A stretch of DNA of 64,000 nt from positions 1-64,000 of the forward strand of contig CABUKU010000018.1 in the NCBI GenBank assembly GCA_902492205.1. The letters run 5' to 3'. The stretch is from an uncultured Bacteroides sp. (GTDB taxonomy: Bacteria > Bacteroidota > Bacteroidia > Bacteroidales > Bacteroidaceae). The position numbers and the translations under genes were made by a program. Under the pieces are notes generated by a model. That model made no database searches and was not told where the DNA came from. It worked only from the letters and a program-made list of their open reading frames with translations. Position 1 is the stretch's first letter. Each line of letters starts with the position of its first letter. This document shows positions 42,065-50,297 of the stretch, in pieces.

Positions 42065-43625
42065 TTTTTATATCCAAATATCCTGCAACTCCTTCGGCAC
42101 AGCGTTCGCCGTCAATGCCTGCCGATACGATTCCTCCGGCATATCCGGCACCTTCGCCGCAGGGGAACAGACCTTTTATGGTGACATGTTGCAAGGTTTC
42201 ATTGTCGCGAGTAATGCGCACCGGTGAGGAAGTTCTTGTTTCTACTCCAATCATTACGGCATCATTGGTAAGAAAACCATGAGACATCTTACCGAATTGC
42301 TGGAAACCTTTGCTCAGCCTGTCAGTAATGAAAGAAGGCATCCAGAAATGTAAAGGAGATGATACCAATCCCGCACTGTATGAACTATCCGGCAAGTCAT
42401 AACTCAATTTCTTACGGGTGAAGTCAACCATACGCTGGGCAGGGGCAGTTTGCTTCATTCCTCCCTGTAACCAGCATTGGCGCTCCAATTCTTCTTGAAA
42501 ATGCAACATAGCCAGTTCTCCGAACTGTGCATATTCCGGAAAATCTTCCGGATGAATTTCTACCACCATTCCAGAGTTGCTCCAACGGGAACCACGGTTG
42601 GAAGGTGACATGCCGTTTACTACAACCTGTTCGGTTCCGCTGGCCGCCGGAACAACAAAACCGCCCGGACACATGCAGAAACTATACACTCCGCGTCCGT
42701 CCACCTGAGTCACAAAACTGTATTCCGCAGCAGGAAGATACTTGCCCCGCCCGTTTTTATTGTGATATTGGATTTGGTCGATCAGCATGGAAGGATGTTC
42801 CAGTCTGACGCCCACAGCAATTCCCTTTGCTTCGATAGTCACCCCGTTTGCATGCAACCAGCGATATACATCACGTGCCGAGTGTCCTGTAGCAAGGATT
42901 ACCGGACCTAAAAAGGTTTTCCCCGTGTTGGTTTCGATGCCTTTTATTTCATTTTCTTCAATAATCAGTGCATCCATCCGGGTTTCGAAATGAACTTCTC
43001 CGCCACATTCCAATATCGTGTTGCGCATGTTTTCAATCACGCGCGGCAGCTTATCCGTCCCGATGTGCGGGTGTGCATCCACAAGAATGGAAGTACTTGC
43101 TCCGTGCTGGCAAAATACATTCAAGATTTTATCCACATTTCCCCGTTTCTTGCTGCGGGTATATAACTTTCCGTCCGAATAAGCTCCTGCACCGCCTTCG
43201 CCAAAACTATAATTGGATTCGGGATTTACTGTATGCTCCCTCGATATGAGTGCAATGTCTTTTTTTCGTTCACGCACATCCTTTCCGCGTTCCACTACGA
43301 TAGGTTTCAATCCCAGTTCTATCAACCGCAATGCAGCAAACAGTCCCCCCGGTCCGGCTCCCACTACGATAACAGGCTTTGCCCCTTCCACATTACGATA
43401 GGTAGTGCGGGTATATTCGTCATCCTGTGGTATCTCATTGATGTAAACACGTACTTTCAGGTTTACGAAGATAGTGCGTTGACGGGCATCAATACTGCGT
43501 TTCAGTATTCTCACGGCATTAATGTCTTTCTGGTTAATACCTTTTTCGCGTGAGACGAATTCCTTTACCCGTTGCTCGTTGGCAGCGATTTCGGGAAGAA
43601 CTCTTAGTTGTATTTCTTGTATCAT
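42051..43625 (-). CDS. FAD-dependent oxidoreductase of the HI0933/YtfP-related type
   Basis: A 524-residue flavoprotein. After an N-terminal ferredoxin-like extension (residues 1-90) comes the FAD loop PVIVVGAGPGGLFAALRLIE (about 93-112), then YSFGEGGAGAYSDGKLYTR and a C-terminal GLFPCGEGAGYAGGIVSAG. This layout is common to widely distributed dehydrogenases of unknown substrate. It is transcribed alone, convergent with the dehydrogenase operon, and its 3' end forms the shared terminator. Confidence 0.85.
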   Translation of the reverse strand: MIQEIQLRVLPEIAANEQRVKEFVSREKGINQKDINAVRILKRSIDARQRTIFVNLKVRVYINEIPQDDEYTRTTYRNVEGAKPVIVVGAGPGGLFAALRLIELGLKPIVVERGKDVRERKKDIALISREHTVNPESNYSFGEGGAGAYSDGKLYTRSKKRGNVDKILNVFCQHGASTSILVDAHPHIGTDKLPRVIENMRNTILECGGEVHFETRMDALIIEENEIKGIETNTGKTFLGPVILATGHSARDVYRWLHANGVTIEAKGIAVGVRLEHPSMLIDQIQYHNKNGRGKYLPAAEYSFVTQVDGRGVYSFCMCPGGFVVPAASGTEQVVVNGMSPSNRGSRWSNSGMVVEIHPEDFPEYAQFGELAMLHFQEELERQCWLQGGMKQTAPAQRMVDFTRKKLSYDLPDSSYSAGLVSSPLHFWMPSFITDRLSKGFQQFGKMSHGFLTNDAVMIGVETRTSSPVRITRDNETLQHVTIKGLFPCGEGAGYAGGIVSAGIDGERCAEGVAGYLDIKIGVN

Positions 43626-43655
43626 GAATGCTTCTTTTGTGCAAAGGTAGGGAAA

Positions 43656-45710
43656 TTATTTTGTTTGTTCTTCTATAGCCAATAGATAAGGAAGATTATC
43701 AATAACATCTTTATCTTTGAAAATTTGGGAAGCATCTCTCTTTTCTAGTTCATGGAAAGGCATTAGCAAGGGATGGGTAAAATGTTTATTATCTTTTTCT
43801 CCTTCTTTGTATTGCCATCCGGCTATACTTCGTTCTGCGTTCCAGCGATATTTTTCCATTCTCATTAAGAAATAAAGCTGTTCACTGTCTGTGGAAAGAA
43901 TTGTTTCGCTTATCTTATTATTATCTTTTTTGATTTTTAATCCGAGAGTACGGCAATATATTTCGTAGGCATCTATCTGGTAGCGGTTAGCCCATTTATA
44001 TATTTCCTGTAATCCGTTCCATGATGTTTCCGCCATACTTTTCAGTTCTTCCGATTCTGTCGGGCTGTTGCGGAATTTGTAGATGTTTTGTACATAGTTT
44101 ATGGCACAAGTTTTATTCTGTTTGCAGAATTGTTTCATGTAGTAAGAACATTCGTCATAACTCTTACAATTACAGTATTGGCATCGGTAATATTGGTGAA
44201 TATACATGGAAAGGGTATCGTCAAGCAAACTTTTCTGAATTCCTTGGTTCAACATGCCGAATACTTTTACTTTTTTATATCGTCCGTCTTTATCTTGGTT
44301 TATCAGTTTGCCCAATCCGTTTTGTAGCTCTTGACGAATTAAAACAGGTATTTCATTTTTATAAATATCAGTGGGTAGATTTAAACCGATAGACAGACTC
44401 ATATCCGGATCTTTCAAACAAACTGCAATTGTCAGCATTCGATGAGAATCATTAGACCAATCTTCCATTTCCTTACGTAGTTTGGGATGGCAAATATCTT
44501 GATTACGATATTCTATGATAACATCTTCTATTTGTTTGTCTATATAAGGAAATTGTGCCTGAAAATAATCTTTTTGTGAGTCCAATTCTTTATCAACAAT
44601 GGTAATGTGAGTACGTATCCGTTTCTCGGAAGGAATAGAATCATCATAATTTGCAAAATGGCATATGCGTAACGCTTCGAGAAGAAGAGCACGCCCCATA
44701 CGGTTGAAACCGACAATAACCAGATGCACAAAGTCTTCACTGCCGGCAATATAGTGTCCCTTTTCTTTTATAACTTGAATGGGACGATAATCAAGAGGTT
44801 CATAACAACTATTGTCTGCATAGAAGCTCCATAATTTACGTGCCCAGTTCTCATGAAAATTAAAAGGTCGGAATAGAATATTTTGTTTTCCTTCTTGCAT
44901 AAAATATTCTGTCGGTAAAGTCAACTTTTGGATATTGGAATACGAAGGAATCCTATCAAATTGTACAAAGACATGCAATAATTCTTTTTGTTTGCTTCCC
45001 CTCAGTTCACTAATGTATCGCACACATTCTATGTTTTTGGAATCTCGTCCATATTCTTCTTGTTCTCCTAATATATAAACTTCCTTCACCTGTGGGATAT
45101 TCAGGCGTTCCAATTCTTCTATTGATTCGATGTTGCCAAAATATATTTTGACGTTTTCTTCTTCGTTCTTATTAAGTTGGGACTGTAGGCTTCTCCTGAC
45201 ATTTTCAGCTTCTTGCTTTGTCATCAGGATGATTGCAGGAAGTTCTGTGGAGTTGGTATAAGAGAATAATTCCTTAATGAGGCTGATTGTTATTTCTCCG
45301 TATCCGATTATTACGTAATGTCCTTTAATTTTCCTGTAAGTAACCCTCCCTTGGCGAACTGCTTCCACTCGGCGCTCAATAATGTTTGAAACAGTTGATA
45401 TAAGCACACCTCCCATCAACACGGAACCGAAAAGGCTGATGATGCCCACTAAAATGCGATTGCTCCAACTGACTTCCGTTATTTGGTTTCCCGCATCTAC
45501 GAAGTTGTTGTAAACCATCCATAGTACTTGATCCCATTCTTGTGCCTCTCCTAACCGGATGGAAGAAAAAATGACGAAGACGGAGAAAGATGCTAAAACC
45601 AACAGTATGGCGATAAGCAATAGTTTAACTTGCGGCCATATGCCTCCGGAAATAGTCCGGTCTATATTCTCTTGGCTGAATGTCCTCTTTAAATATGAGA
45701 ATAGTTTCAT
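43656..45710 (-). CDS. ion channel with CASTOR/POLLUX-like pore, tandem nucleotide-binding domains and C-terminal RyR domain
   Basis: A 684-residue membrane protein, the last gene of the five-gene operon. Two spans (about residues 27-48 and 86-107) flank a pore segment containing VDAGNQIT (71-78). This lacks the K+ channel TVGYG but matches the ADAGNHA filter type of plant CASTOR/POLLUX. An RCK/TrkA-N-like domain follows (HYVIIGYGEITISLIKEL, about 131-148), then a second Rossmann segment (LVIVGFNRMGRALLLEA). The C-terminus (about 625-684) is a RyR repeat: AERSIAGWQYKEGEKDNKHF, then THPLLMPFHELEKRD. Its ATG overlaps the preceding RyR gene (ATGA). Ligand gating through the RyR domain is inferred. 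Confidence 0.85.
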   Translation of the reverse strand: MKLFSYLKRTFSQENIDRTISGGIWPQVKLLLIAILLVLASFSVFVIFSSIRLGEAQEWDQVLWMVYNNFVDAGNQITEVSWSNRILVGIISLFGSVLMGGVLISTVSNIIERRVEAVRQGRVTYRKIKGHYVIIGYGEITISLIKELFSYTNSTELPAIILMTKQEAENVRRSLQSQLNKNEEENVKIYFGNIESIEELERLNIPQVKEVYILGEQEEYGRDSKNIECVRYISELRGSKQKELLHVFVQFDRIPSYSNIQKLTLPTEYFMQEGKQNILFRPFNFHENWARKLWSFYADNSCYEPLDYRPIQVIKEKGHYIAGSEDFVHLVIVGFNRMGRALLLEALRICHFANYDDSIPSEKRIRTHITIVDKELDSQKDYFQAQFPYIDKQIEDVIIEYRNQDICHPKLRKEMEDWSNDSHRMLTIAVCLKDPDMSLSIGLNLPTDIYKNEIPVLIRQELQNGLGKLINQDKDGRYKKVKVFGMLNQGIQKSLLDDTLSMYIHQYYRCQYCNCKSYDECSYYMKQFCKQNKTCAINYVQNIYKFRNSPTESEELKSMAETSWNGLQEIYKWANRYQIDAYEIYCRTLGLKIKKDNNKISETILSTDSEQLYFLMRMEKYRWNAERSIAGWQYKEGEKDNKHFTHPLLMPFHELEKRDASQIFKDKDVIDNLPYLLAIEEQTK

Positions 45711-46009
45711 TTTTCTTTCTTTTTTATTTCAAAACCCAGTTTCTGAACAAGTTTCAAAGTTTCTAATGCAGTGTTGCGGTCATAGTCCTTTTCTTCTTCG
45801 GGTAATTCTTCATAAGGTATCAAACACGGATGTGTTTTCAGTGTGTCATTGCGTTCATCACCGTGTTTCCAACCTTCGGACATACGTGATGCCGCCCAAA
45901 CTTCGTGTACATTCTTTGCTATAGCCTCGGACAGTTCTACTATTTCACCAGATAAATGAATCTCATCGGTGGAAATAGGAGCAGGGATATATAGTTTCTT
46001 TTCTTTCAT
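45707..46009 (-). CDS. free-standing RyR-domain protein
   Basis: A 100-residue protein that is almost entirely one RyR repeat, the module found in animal ryanodine receptors. Hallmarks: KNVHEVWAASRMSEGWKHGD, THPCLIPYEEL and EEKDYDRNTALETLKLV. Single bacterial RyR proteins exist, and the module has been proposed to bind nucleotide ligands. No signal peptide, so it acts in the cytoplasm. It directly precedes, and overlaps by 4 bases, the channel gene that carries its own RyR domain. It could compete for, or bring, the same ligand. Confidence 0.9.
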   Translation of the reverse strand: MKEKKLYIPAPISTDEIHLSGEIVELSEAIAKNVHEVWAASRMSEGWKHGDERNDTLKTHPCLIPYEELPEEEKDYDRNTALETLKLVQKLGFEIKKKEK

Positions 46010-46016
46010 GAAAATA

Positions 46017-46820
46017 TTATTTTGTTTCTTTTAGAACGTTGTTTATACTGTCTGCTTTATGCAGGTTGGTTTCTCCTCCTTCATTGATTAGCCAATCTTT
46101 TTCTTTTTCGAGTAAAGGACGAATAGCTTCTTTGTAATTTCGTACAGAATCTCTGGTAGCCATTTTCTCTTTGAAATGTTCCAATATTTGCGCTTCTTCG
46201 TAAACTTTGATTGCTCCTTCTATATCTCCTTTGTCCAACAGTGCGAAAGCTTTTTTGTCCAATTCATTAAGTTCATCTCGGTTAATGCGGGCAAATTTAT
46301 CTGCAAACACTTCCAACTTGTCCATTGCCTGTTGAAGTTCTTCATTCGCTATGGACAACTTTTCTTCATATATTTCTTTATTAAACTTGGCTTGTTGCAG
46401 GCTTTGTTGCAATTCTTCCAGCTTCTTTTGGTAGCGGGCGCGGTAAACGTCAACTCCTATTTTGTAATATTTCCGTCGTGCCTCTTCCAAAGTTCCCTGT
46501 TTGCACATCACAATGTTGAAGGGATGTGATGAAGAAAGGTTCCATTCGTTTATTTCTGTCCGGTTTACTATTTCGTAACCCGCCTTGCCAATATCTGCCA
46601 CCAATACCCGTCCGCCTTCTTTCCCTTTGGGCAGAGTAATAGAGAAAGCTCCGCTATTGTCAGAGTTTGCGGGGACTGCCCCTATAACCATAATGGTTAC
46701 TTGGGGAATCCCTTTCAAACCCGAGTTCTGTTCCACCACCTTTCCCTTTTGTATAACTTGGGCTTGAAGCGGATAAATCATTAATAGGAATATGTAAACG
46801 AGTGATATTTTTATTCGCAT
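46017..46820 (-). CDS. exported regulatory-like-domain and coiled-coil protein
   Basis: A 267-residue exported protein. Signal peptide (MRIKISLVYIFLLMIYPLQA), then a small beta domain of the carboxypeptidase-regulatory type (VVEQNSGLKGIPQVTIMVIG and GAFSITLPKGKEGG), then a long helical and coiled-coil part from about residue 115 to the end. Residues 20-200 align by eye with the N-terminal 200 residues of the neighbouring 680-residue TPR protein, so the two are paralogues. The start overlaps that gene by 10 bases. Probably periplasmic; role unknown. Confidence 0.7.
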   Translation of the reverse strand: MRIKISLVYIFLLMIYPLQAQVIQKGKVVEQNSGLKGIPQVTIMVIGAVPANSDNSGAFSITLPKGKEGGRVLVADIGKAGYEIVNRTEINEWNLSSSHPFNIVMCKQGTLEEARRKYYKIGVDVYRARYQKKLEELQQSLQQAKFNKEIYEEKLSIANEELQQAMDKLEVFADKFARINRDELNELDKKAFALLDKGDIEGAIKVYEEAQILEHFKEKMATRDSVRNYKEAIRPLLEKEKDWLINEGGETNLHKADSINNVLKETK

Positions 46821-48853
46821 AATTGTTTAAACTGCTTGTTTAACTGTTTCTTTTCGGGTGAAGACGGATAGCGTTTTAATATGTTTTTATACAAATTAAA
46901 TACGGTTGCTTTGTTTGGACTGTTTGAGCATTCTGTTACTTTATATAGGTATGACATAAAATTATATATTATCTCCATATAGTCTAAATTGAATTTAGTC
47001 GAGCCGGGATCTGTAAGGTCCATGTATTGCAGCAAGGCAAGCACGCTCTCTTCCATTTGGACATGCTTTTTTAATTCGTATCTTATAGCTATGAGAACAG
47101 CATAACAAGTGGCTAACCGTTCATAATAAGTTGAATTGTAGTGAAGTTTGTTATATAAATCAATGGCTCTCACCGTATATTGTTCTACTTCTCTTTTATC
47201 TTTGAATAATGAAACATAATTACACAAGTGATAAAGAGTTTGTGCTATGGCAAAATAGTCGGGAGTGCTGTATAAAGAATCGCGGATGGCAAGTGATTGT
47301 TTGAATAGTTCGATACCTTTTGCTTCTTGTTTAATTGCGCAATATCCAAGTCCTATATTGATAAGAGCGCTCGCTTTAAGAGGGGCAAATAAGCTTGGAT
47401 TTGCATTCATGTATTTATTGGTTAGAGCCAATGTACTGTCACCATATTGCTTTACTTTATCAAATTTTCCCATATGGCTATAGGCAGCGGCGATATTGAT
47501 GTAACCTCCGGCAATCATTTGCTGGGCTTTTATTTTATCTTTAGCCGATGCCTTCTGAAAAATATTACATGCTTTGTCATAATATGAAATGGCTTTAGTA
47601 ATATCCGATCGTGATTCATTCAAGATACTTGCTGTTTCATGATATGCAAAGGCATAGTGGTATGCATATTTTTCAGGGTTTTTCTTGTATAAAGTCCGGG
47701 CATGCTTGATGGCTGATAAGCCTGCTTGAAGTGCTTGTTCATAGTTATGAAGTGTATTTTGCAGTCTGGCGTATCCTATCTCCAATGATGTGAATGCTTC
47801 GTTTAAATCAATGTCTTTCTCTTCTACTTGGATTTTGTTTAATAACTCATAAGCCTTTTTATAGCGTAACTCGGCTTTTGTATAATCTAAAAGATATGTA
47901 TCTGCAACAGCTAATCCCATGAGTGCTTCTGCTTGTTGATAATCGTTTCCTGCATGGCGCAAAGCACGTTCCAACCACTCTTTGGAGTTGGTAAAATCAT
48001 ATAGATAATTAACCAAGAACTCTGCATAATCTCTGGCATACACATAATTGGTTGTGTCACTTATCGCAATGTTATAATAAATATCTTTAGCCTTTTGCAG
48101 ATTCTTTTCTCCGGCATCGAACATACACAAATCGGCATAATGCCTTAATGAGGGAACCATTTTATCCATATCCTCTTGTGTTTGATGTTCAAGACGGGCG
48201 AGTTGTTTGAATTTGTCTAACAACTTTGCGCTTTCTATTACTTCAATGCCTTTGCTCACTTCTCCCTTGTCAATGTACTCGATGGCTTCTTTTTCTATCT
48301 GAGTGAGATAGTCTTTGTTCAGACCTGCTATTATATAGGAGTAACTTTCCAATTGTGTCATTGCCTGACTATATTCTTTGGCGATGGCTTCCAAGCGTTT
48401 ATCGTATTCCTCTTCCGAGAGAGCTCGGTTACGGTTTGTTTTTTCCAATTCTTCTATGGCGCGGTTGTATCTGTCCCGGTAGTTCGTTTTGCCTATTTCA
48501 TAATATTTTTGTTGGGTGGCTGCCAATATTTCTTTTTTGCATAACACGACAGGCAAAACGTTTTCGCCTGATAATATCCAGCGTTTCAGTTCTTCTTCAT
48601 TAACGGTTGCATAACCGTTTTTATAAATCTCATTGATAAACAACATTTCTCCGGCGTGTGATTTGGGAAAATGCAATGAAAACTTTCCCGCATTGTCACT
48701 TCCCGCAGGAGCGGAACCGGCAGCAGTGATTTGAACACCGCCAACGGGCTTCTTACCGGAGTTTTGGAGAACGGTGATTCCCTCTTGCTTCACTTGGGCG
48801 AAAGAAATGGCAGTCCATATTAAAACTGTCAGCAAAATAAGTGTCTTTTTCAT
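46811..48853 (-). CDS. exported TPR protein with regulatory-like N-terminal domain
   Basis: A 680-residue exported protein. Signal peptide (cleaved near ISFAQ), a carboxypeptidase-regulatory-like beta domain (VLQNSGKKPVGGVQITAAGS), a coiled-coil region (IEELEKTNRNRALSEEEYDK) and about ten TPR-like helical repeats to the C-terminus (for example AEALMGLAVADTYLLDYTKA). TPR arrays bind partner proteins or peptides. It is flanked by 6 bases from the TIR-like gene and overlaps its smaller paralogue. It may sense envelope state and report to the TIR-like membrane protein; that is inference. Confidence 0.75.
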   Translation of the reverse strand: MKKTLILLTVLIWTAISFAQVKQEGITVLQNSGKKPVGGVQITAAGSAPAGSDNAGKFSLHFPKSHAGEMLFINEIYKNGYATVNEEELKRWILSGENVLPVVLCKKEILAATQQKYYEIGKTNYRDRYNRAIEELEKTNRNRALSEEEYDKRLEAIAKEYSQAMTQLESYSYIIAGLNKDYLTQIEKEAIEYIDKGEVSKGIEVIESAKLLDKFKQLARLEHQTQEDMDKMVPSLRHYADLCMFDAGEKNLQKAKDIYYNIAISDTTNYVYARDYAEFLVNYLYDFTNSKEWLERALRHAGNDYQQAEALMGLAVADTYLLDYTKAELRYKKAYELLNKIQVEEKDIDLNEAFTSLEIGYARLQNTLHNYEQALQAGLSAIKHARTLYKKNPEKYAYHYAFAYHETASILNESRSDITKAISYYDKACNIFQKASAKDKIKAQQMIAGGYINIAAAYSHMGKFDKVKQYGDSTLALTNKYMNANPSLFAPLKASALINIGLGYCAIKQEAKGIELFKQSLAIRDSLYSTPDYFAIAQTLYHLCNYVSLFKDKREVEQYTVRAIDLYNKLHYNSTYYERLATCYAVLIAIRYELKKHVQMEESVLALLQYMDLTDPGSTKFNLDYMEIIYNFMSYLYKVTECSNSPNKATVFNLYKNILKRYPSSPEKKQLNKQFKQLCE

Positions 48854-48859
48854 AGATTT

Positions 48860-49960
48860 TTATTTCTTTAAAACAATGTGCCACGGAACATCTGCCGATA
48901 CGGGTGCGGTGAAGTCCCATCGCTGATAGCCTTTTTTGAATGCAGACAGTCGTTGTTCTTCCTGTTGCTTGGAGAAAGGAATGGTTAACTTAAAATTACC
49001 CGTTTCATCGGTTTTTGCATGCAAGTCTTGGACGGTTATGGCAACATCTTCTACCGGAGCACCCTTTTCGTCGATAACAGAACCGAAGATGATGCCTAAA
49101 CTATTGTTGCGGCGAATGGGCAGTTCAATGATTTTGCCTATATTTACGGTGGTGTCAATCTTCTCATATCCGTTTGCAGTGAAGATAATCCGGGCGGGTT
49201 CTCCTTTATATTTCGAGTGAATTTCTTTGACGCTTGCTTCTTTGTATGTGCTGTTTATGGCAAATGTCTGGGGACTTACGTCGGCATAGCTTATTTGCAT
49301 TTCACCTTCTCCAAACGGAAGCCCGGGTATTTGGTAAGCCTTGTCTTCTACTATCCTTACGGTCATGTCGGTGGCGGAATAGTAGTTTACGGCAGTCAGC
49401 ACGGCTCCCAACACAAGCAACGGCAGCAGAAAGTAAAACACTGCATATTTAATAATCTTACGTGTGTCGATAGGGTTGGGCTGGATGAACTTCTCGTTTT
49501 CAAGCAACTGCAATTGCTTGTCGAACTTCATCAGCAGGTCTTTATAATCTGTATAGGTGTCACAAAAGTGTCCGAGTTCTTTCTCGTTGAATTGTTTGAA
49601 GTGAAGCAGTTCGGGATCGGTAACATTATTTTCTTCTTTGAGGAAGATATAAATGCGTGGCTTGCCCTTTTTGCTTTTGAGGAATGTTTCGTGTGCAACT
49701 TGGAATTCTTCTTTTGTGTATTGTCCTATCTTGGTATGGAACAGGAAAATGGCGATGTCACATGTTTGTATGTATTCGTTGTATCTGTCTTGCAGCCTTT
49801 GAGTAGAAACAGAACTGACAAAGTCCTTCCATGTGCGTTGGTCGAAGTCTATGTATCTTTCCCGGTATATTTTGTTTTTTTCAGCAAAATAGTTATCAAA
49901 TTCTCTTTTATCTTCATCAAGTTCTGCCGATGAAGCTAAAAATATTCTTACCTGTTTCAT
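48860..49960 (-). CDS. TIR/DUF4062-like membrane protein, first gene of the RyR-channel operon
   Basis: A 366-residue protein. The N-terminal 150 residues are a DUF4062/TIR-like domain: RIFLASSAELDEDKREF, then CDIAIFLFHTKIGQYTKEEF, where Glu84 or Glu85 sits where TIR NADases keep their catalytic Glu. One membrane span follows (about 171-193), then an extracytoplasmic part ending in a carboxypeptidase-regulatory-like domain (IIFGSVIDEKGAPVEDVAIT). The topology places the TIR-like domain in the cytoplasm and a small beta domain outside, matching the beta domains of the two exported proteins that follow. NADase or cyclase activity is inferred, not shown. Confidence 0.8.
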   Translation of the reverse strand: MKQVRIFLASSAELDEDKREFDNYFAEKNKIYRERYIDFDQRTWKDFVSSVSTQRLQDRYNEYIQTCDIAIFLFHTKIGQYTKEEFQVAHETFLKSKKGKPRIYIFLKEENNVTDPELLHFKQFNEKELGHFCDTYTDYKDLLMKFDKQLQLLENEKFIQPNPIDTRKIIKYAVFYFLLPLLVLGAVLTAVNYYSATDMTVRIVEDKAYQIPGLPFGEGEMQISYADVSPQTFAINSTYKEASVKEIHSKYKGEPARIIFTANGYEKIDTTVNIGKIIELPIRRNNSLGIIFGSVIDEKGAPVEDVAITVQDLHAKTDETGNFKLTIPFSKQQEEQRLSAFKKGYQRWDFTAPVSADVPWHIVLKK

Positions 49961-50103
49961 GACGTGTCGATGTTATATAAATTACGCCCTTAAATTAGTC
50001 ATTTTATTTTTATAATATGGAAAATTTCAGACTAAAATATAAGGTTTTTATAGAGATGGATGTGCAGTTAATGGAAAACGACCGGAATATTACTCCATTT
50101 CCT

Positions 50104-50239
50104 CCATACACCTAAGGTTATTTGACGGCACATTTTTATGAAACAGCCTAGACCTTATATGATTAAAGCCTACACTTTATTATTTTAAGCAGTAGACCTT
50201 TTAAAGAAAACGAAAGGACGAATTACCTTAGGTCTATGG
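50104..50239. repeat. 15-bp inverted repeat around degenerate 21-bp tandem units
   Basis: CCATACACCTAAGGT (50104-50118) and ACCTTAGGTCTATGG (50225-50239) are complementary with one mismatch. Between them lie three related units starting at about 50146, 50168 and 50189 (GCCTAGACCTT, GCCTACACTTT, GCAGTAGACCTT), spaced 21-22 bases. The stretch fills the 337-base gap between the radA stop and the TIR-like gene start. I see no TAnnTTTG in either direction inside it. Confidence 0.5.
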
Positions 50240-50297
50240 TTATATCGCCTTAATATATGGTATGTTTGGGTTTAACTTCCCTGTAAAGTGGGGAGAA

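Noticed and set aside
49217..49933. 238-residue plus-strand frame opposite the TIR-like gene
   Set aside because: It lies wholly antisense to a gene with clear domains; its Phe/Val-rich composition is what the reverse of Lys/Asp/Glu-rich coding gives.
50104..50239. Claiming a second invertible promoter upstream of the RyR operon
   Set aside because: The arms have a mismatch, there is no TAnnTTTG in either orientation inside, and no recombinase is adjacent, so it is listed only as a repeat of unknown role.
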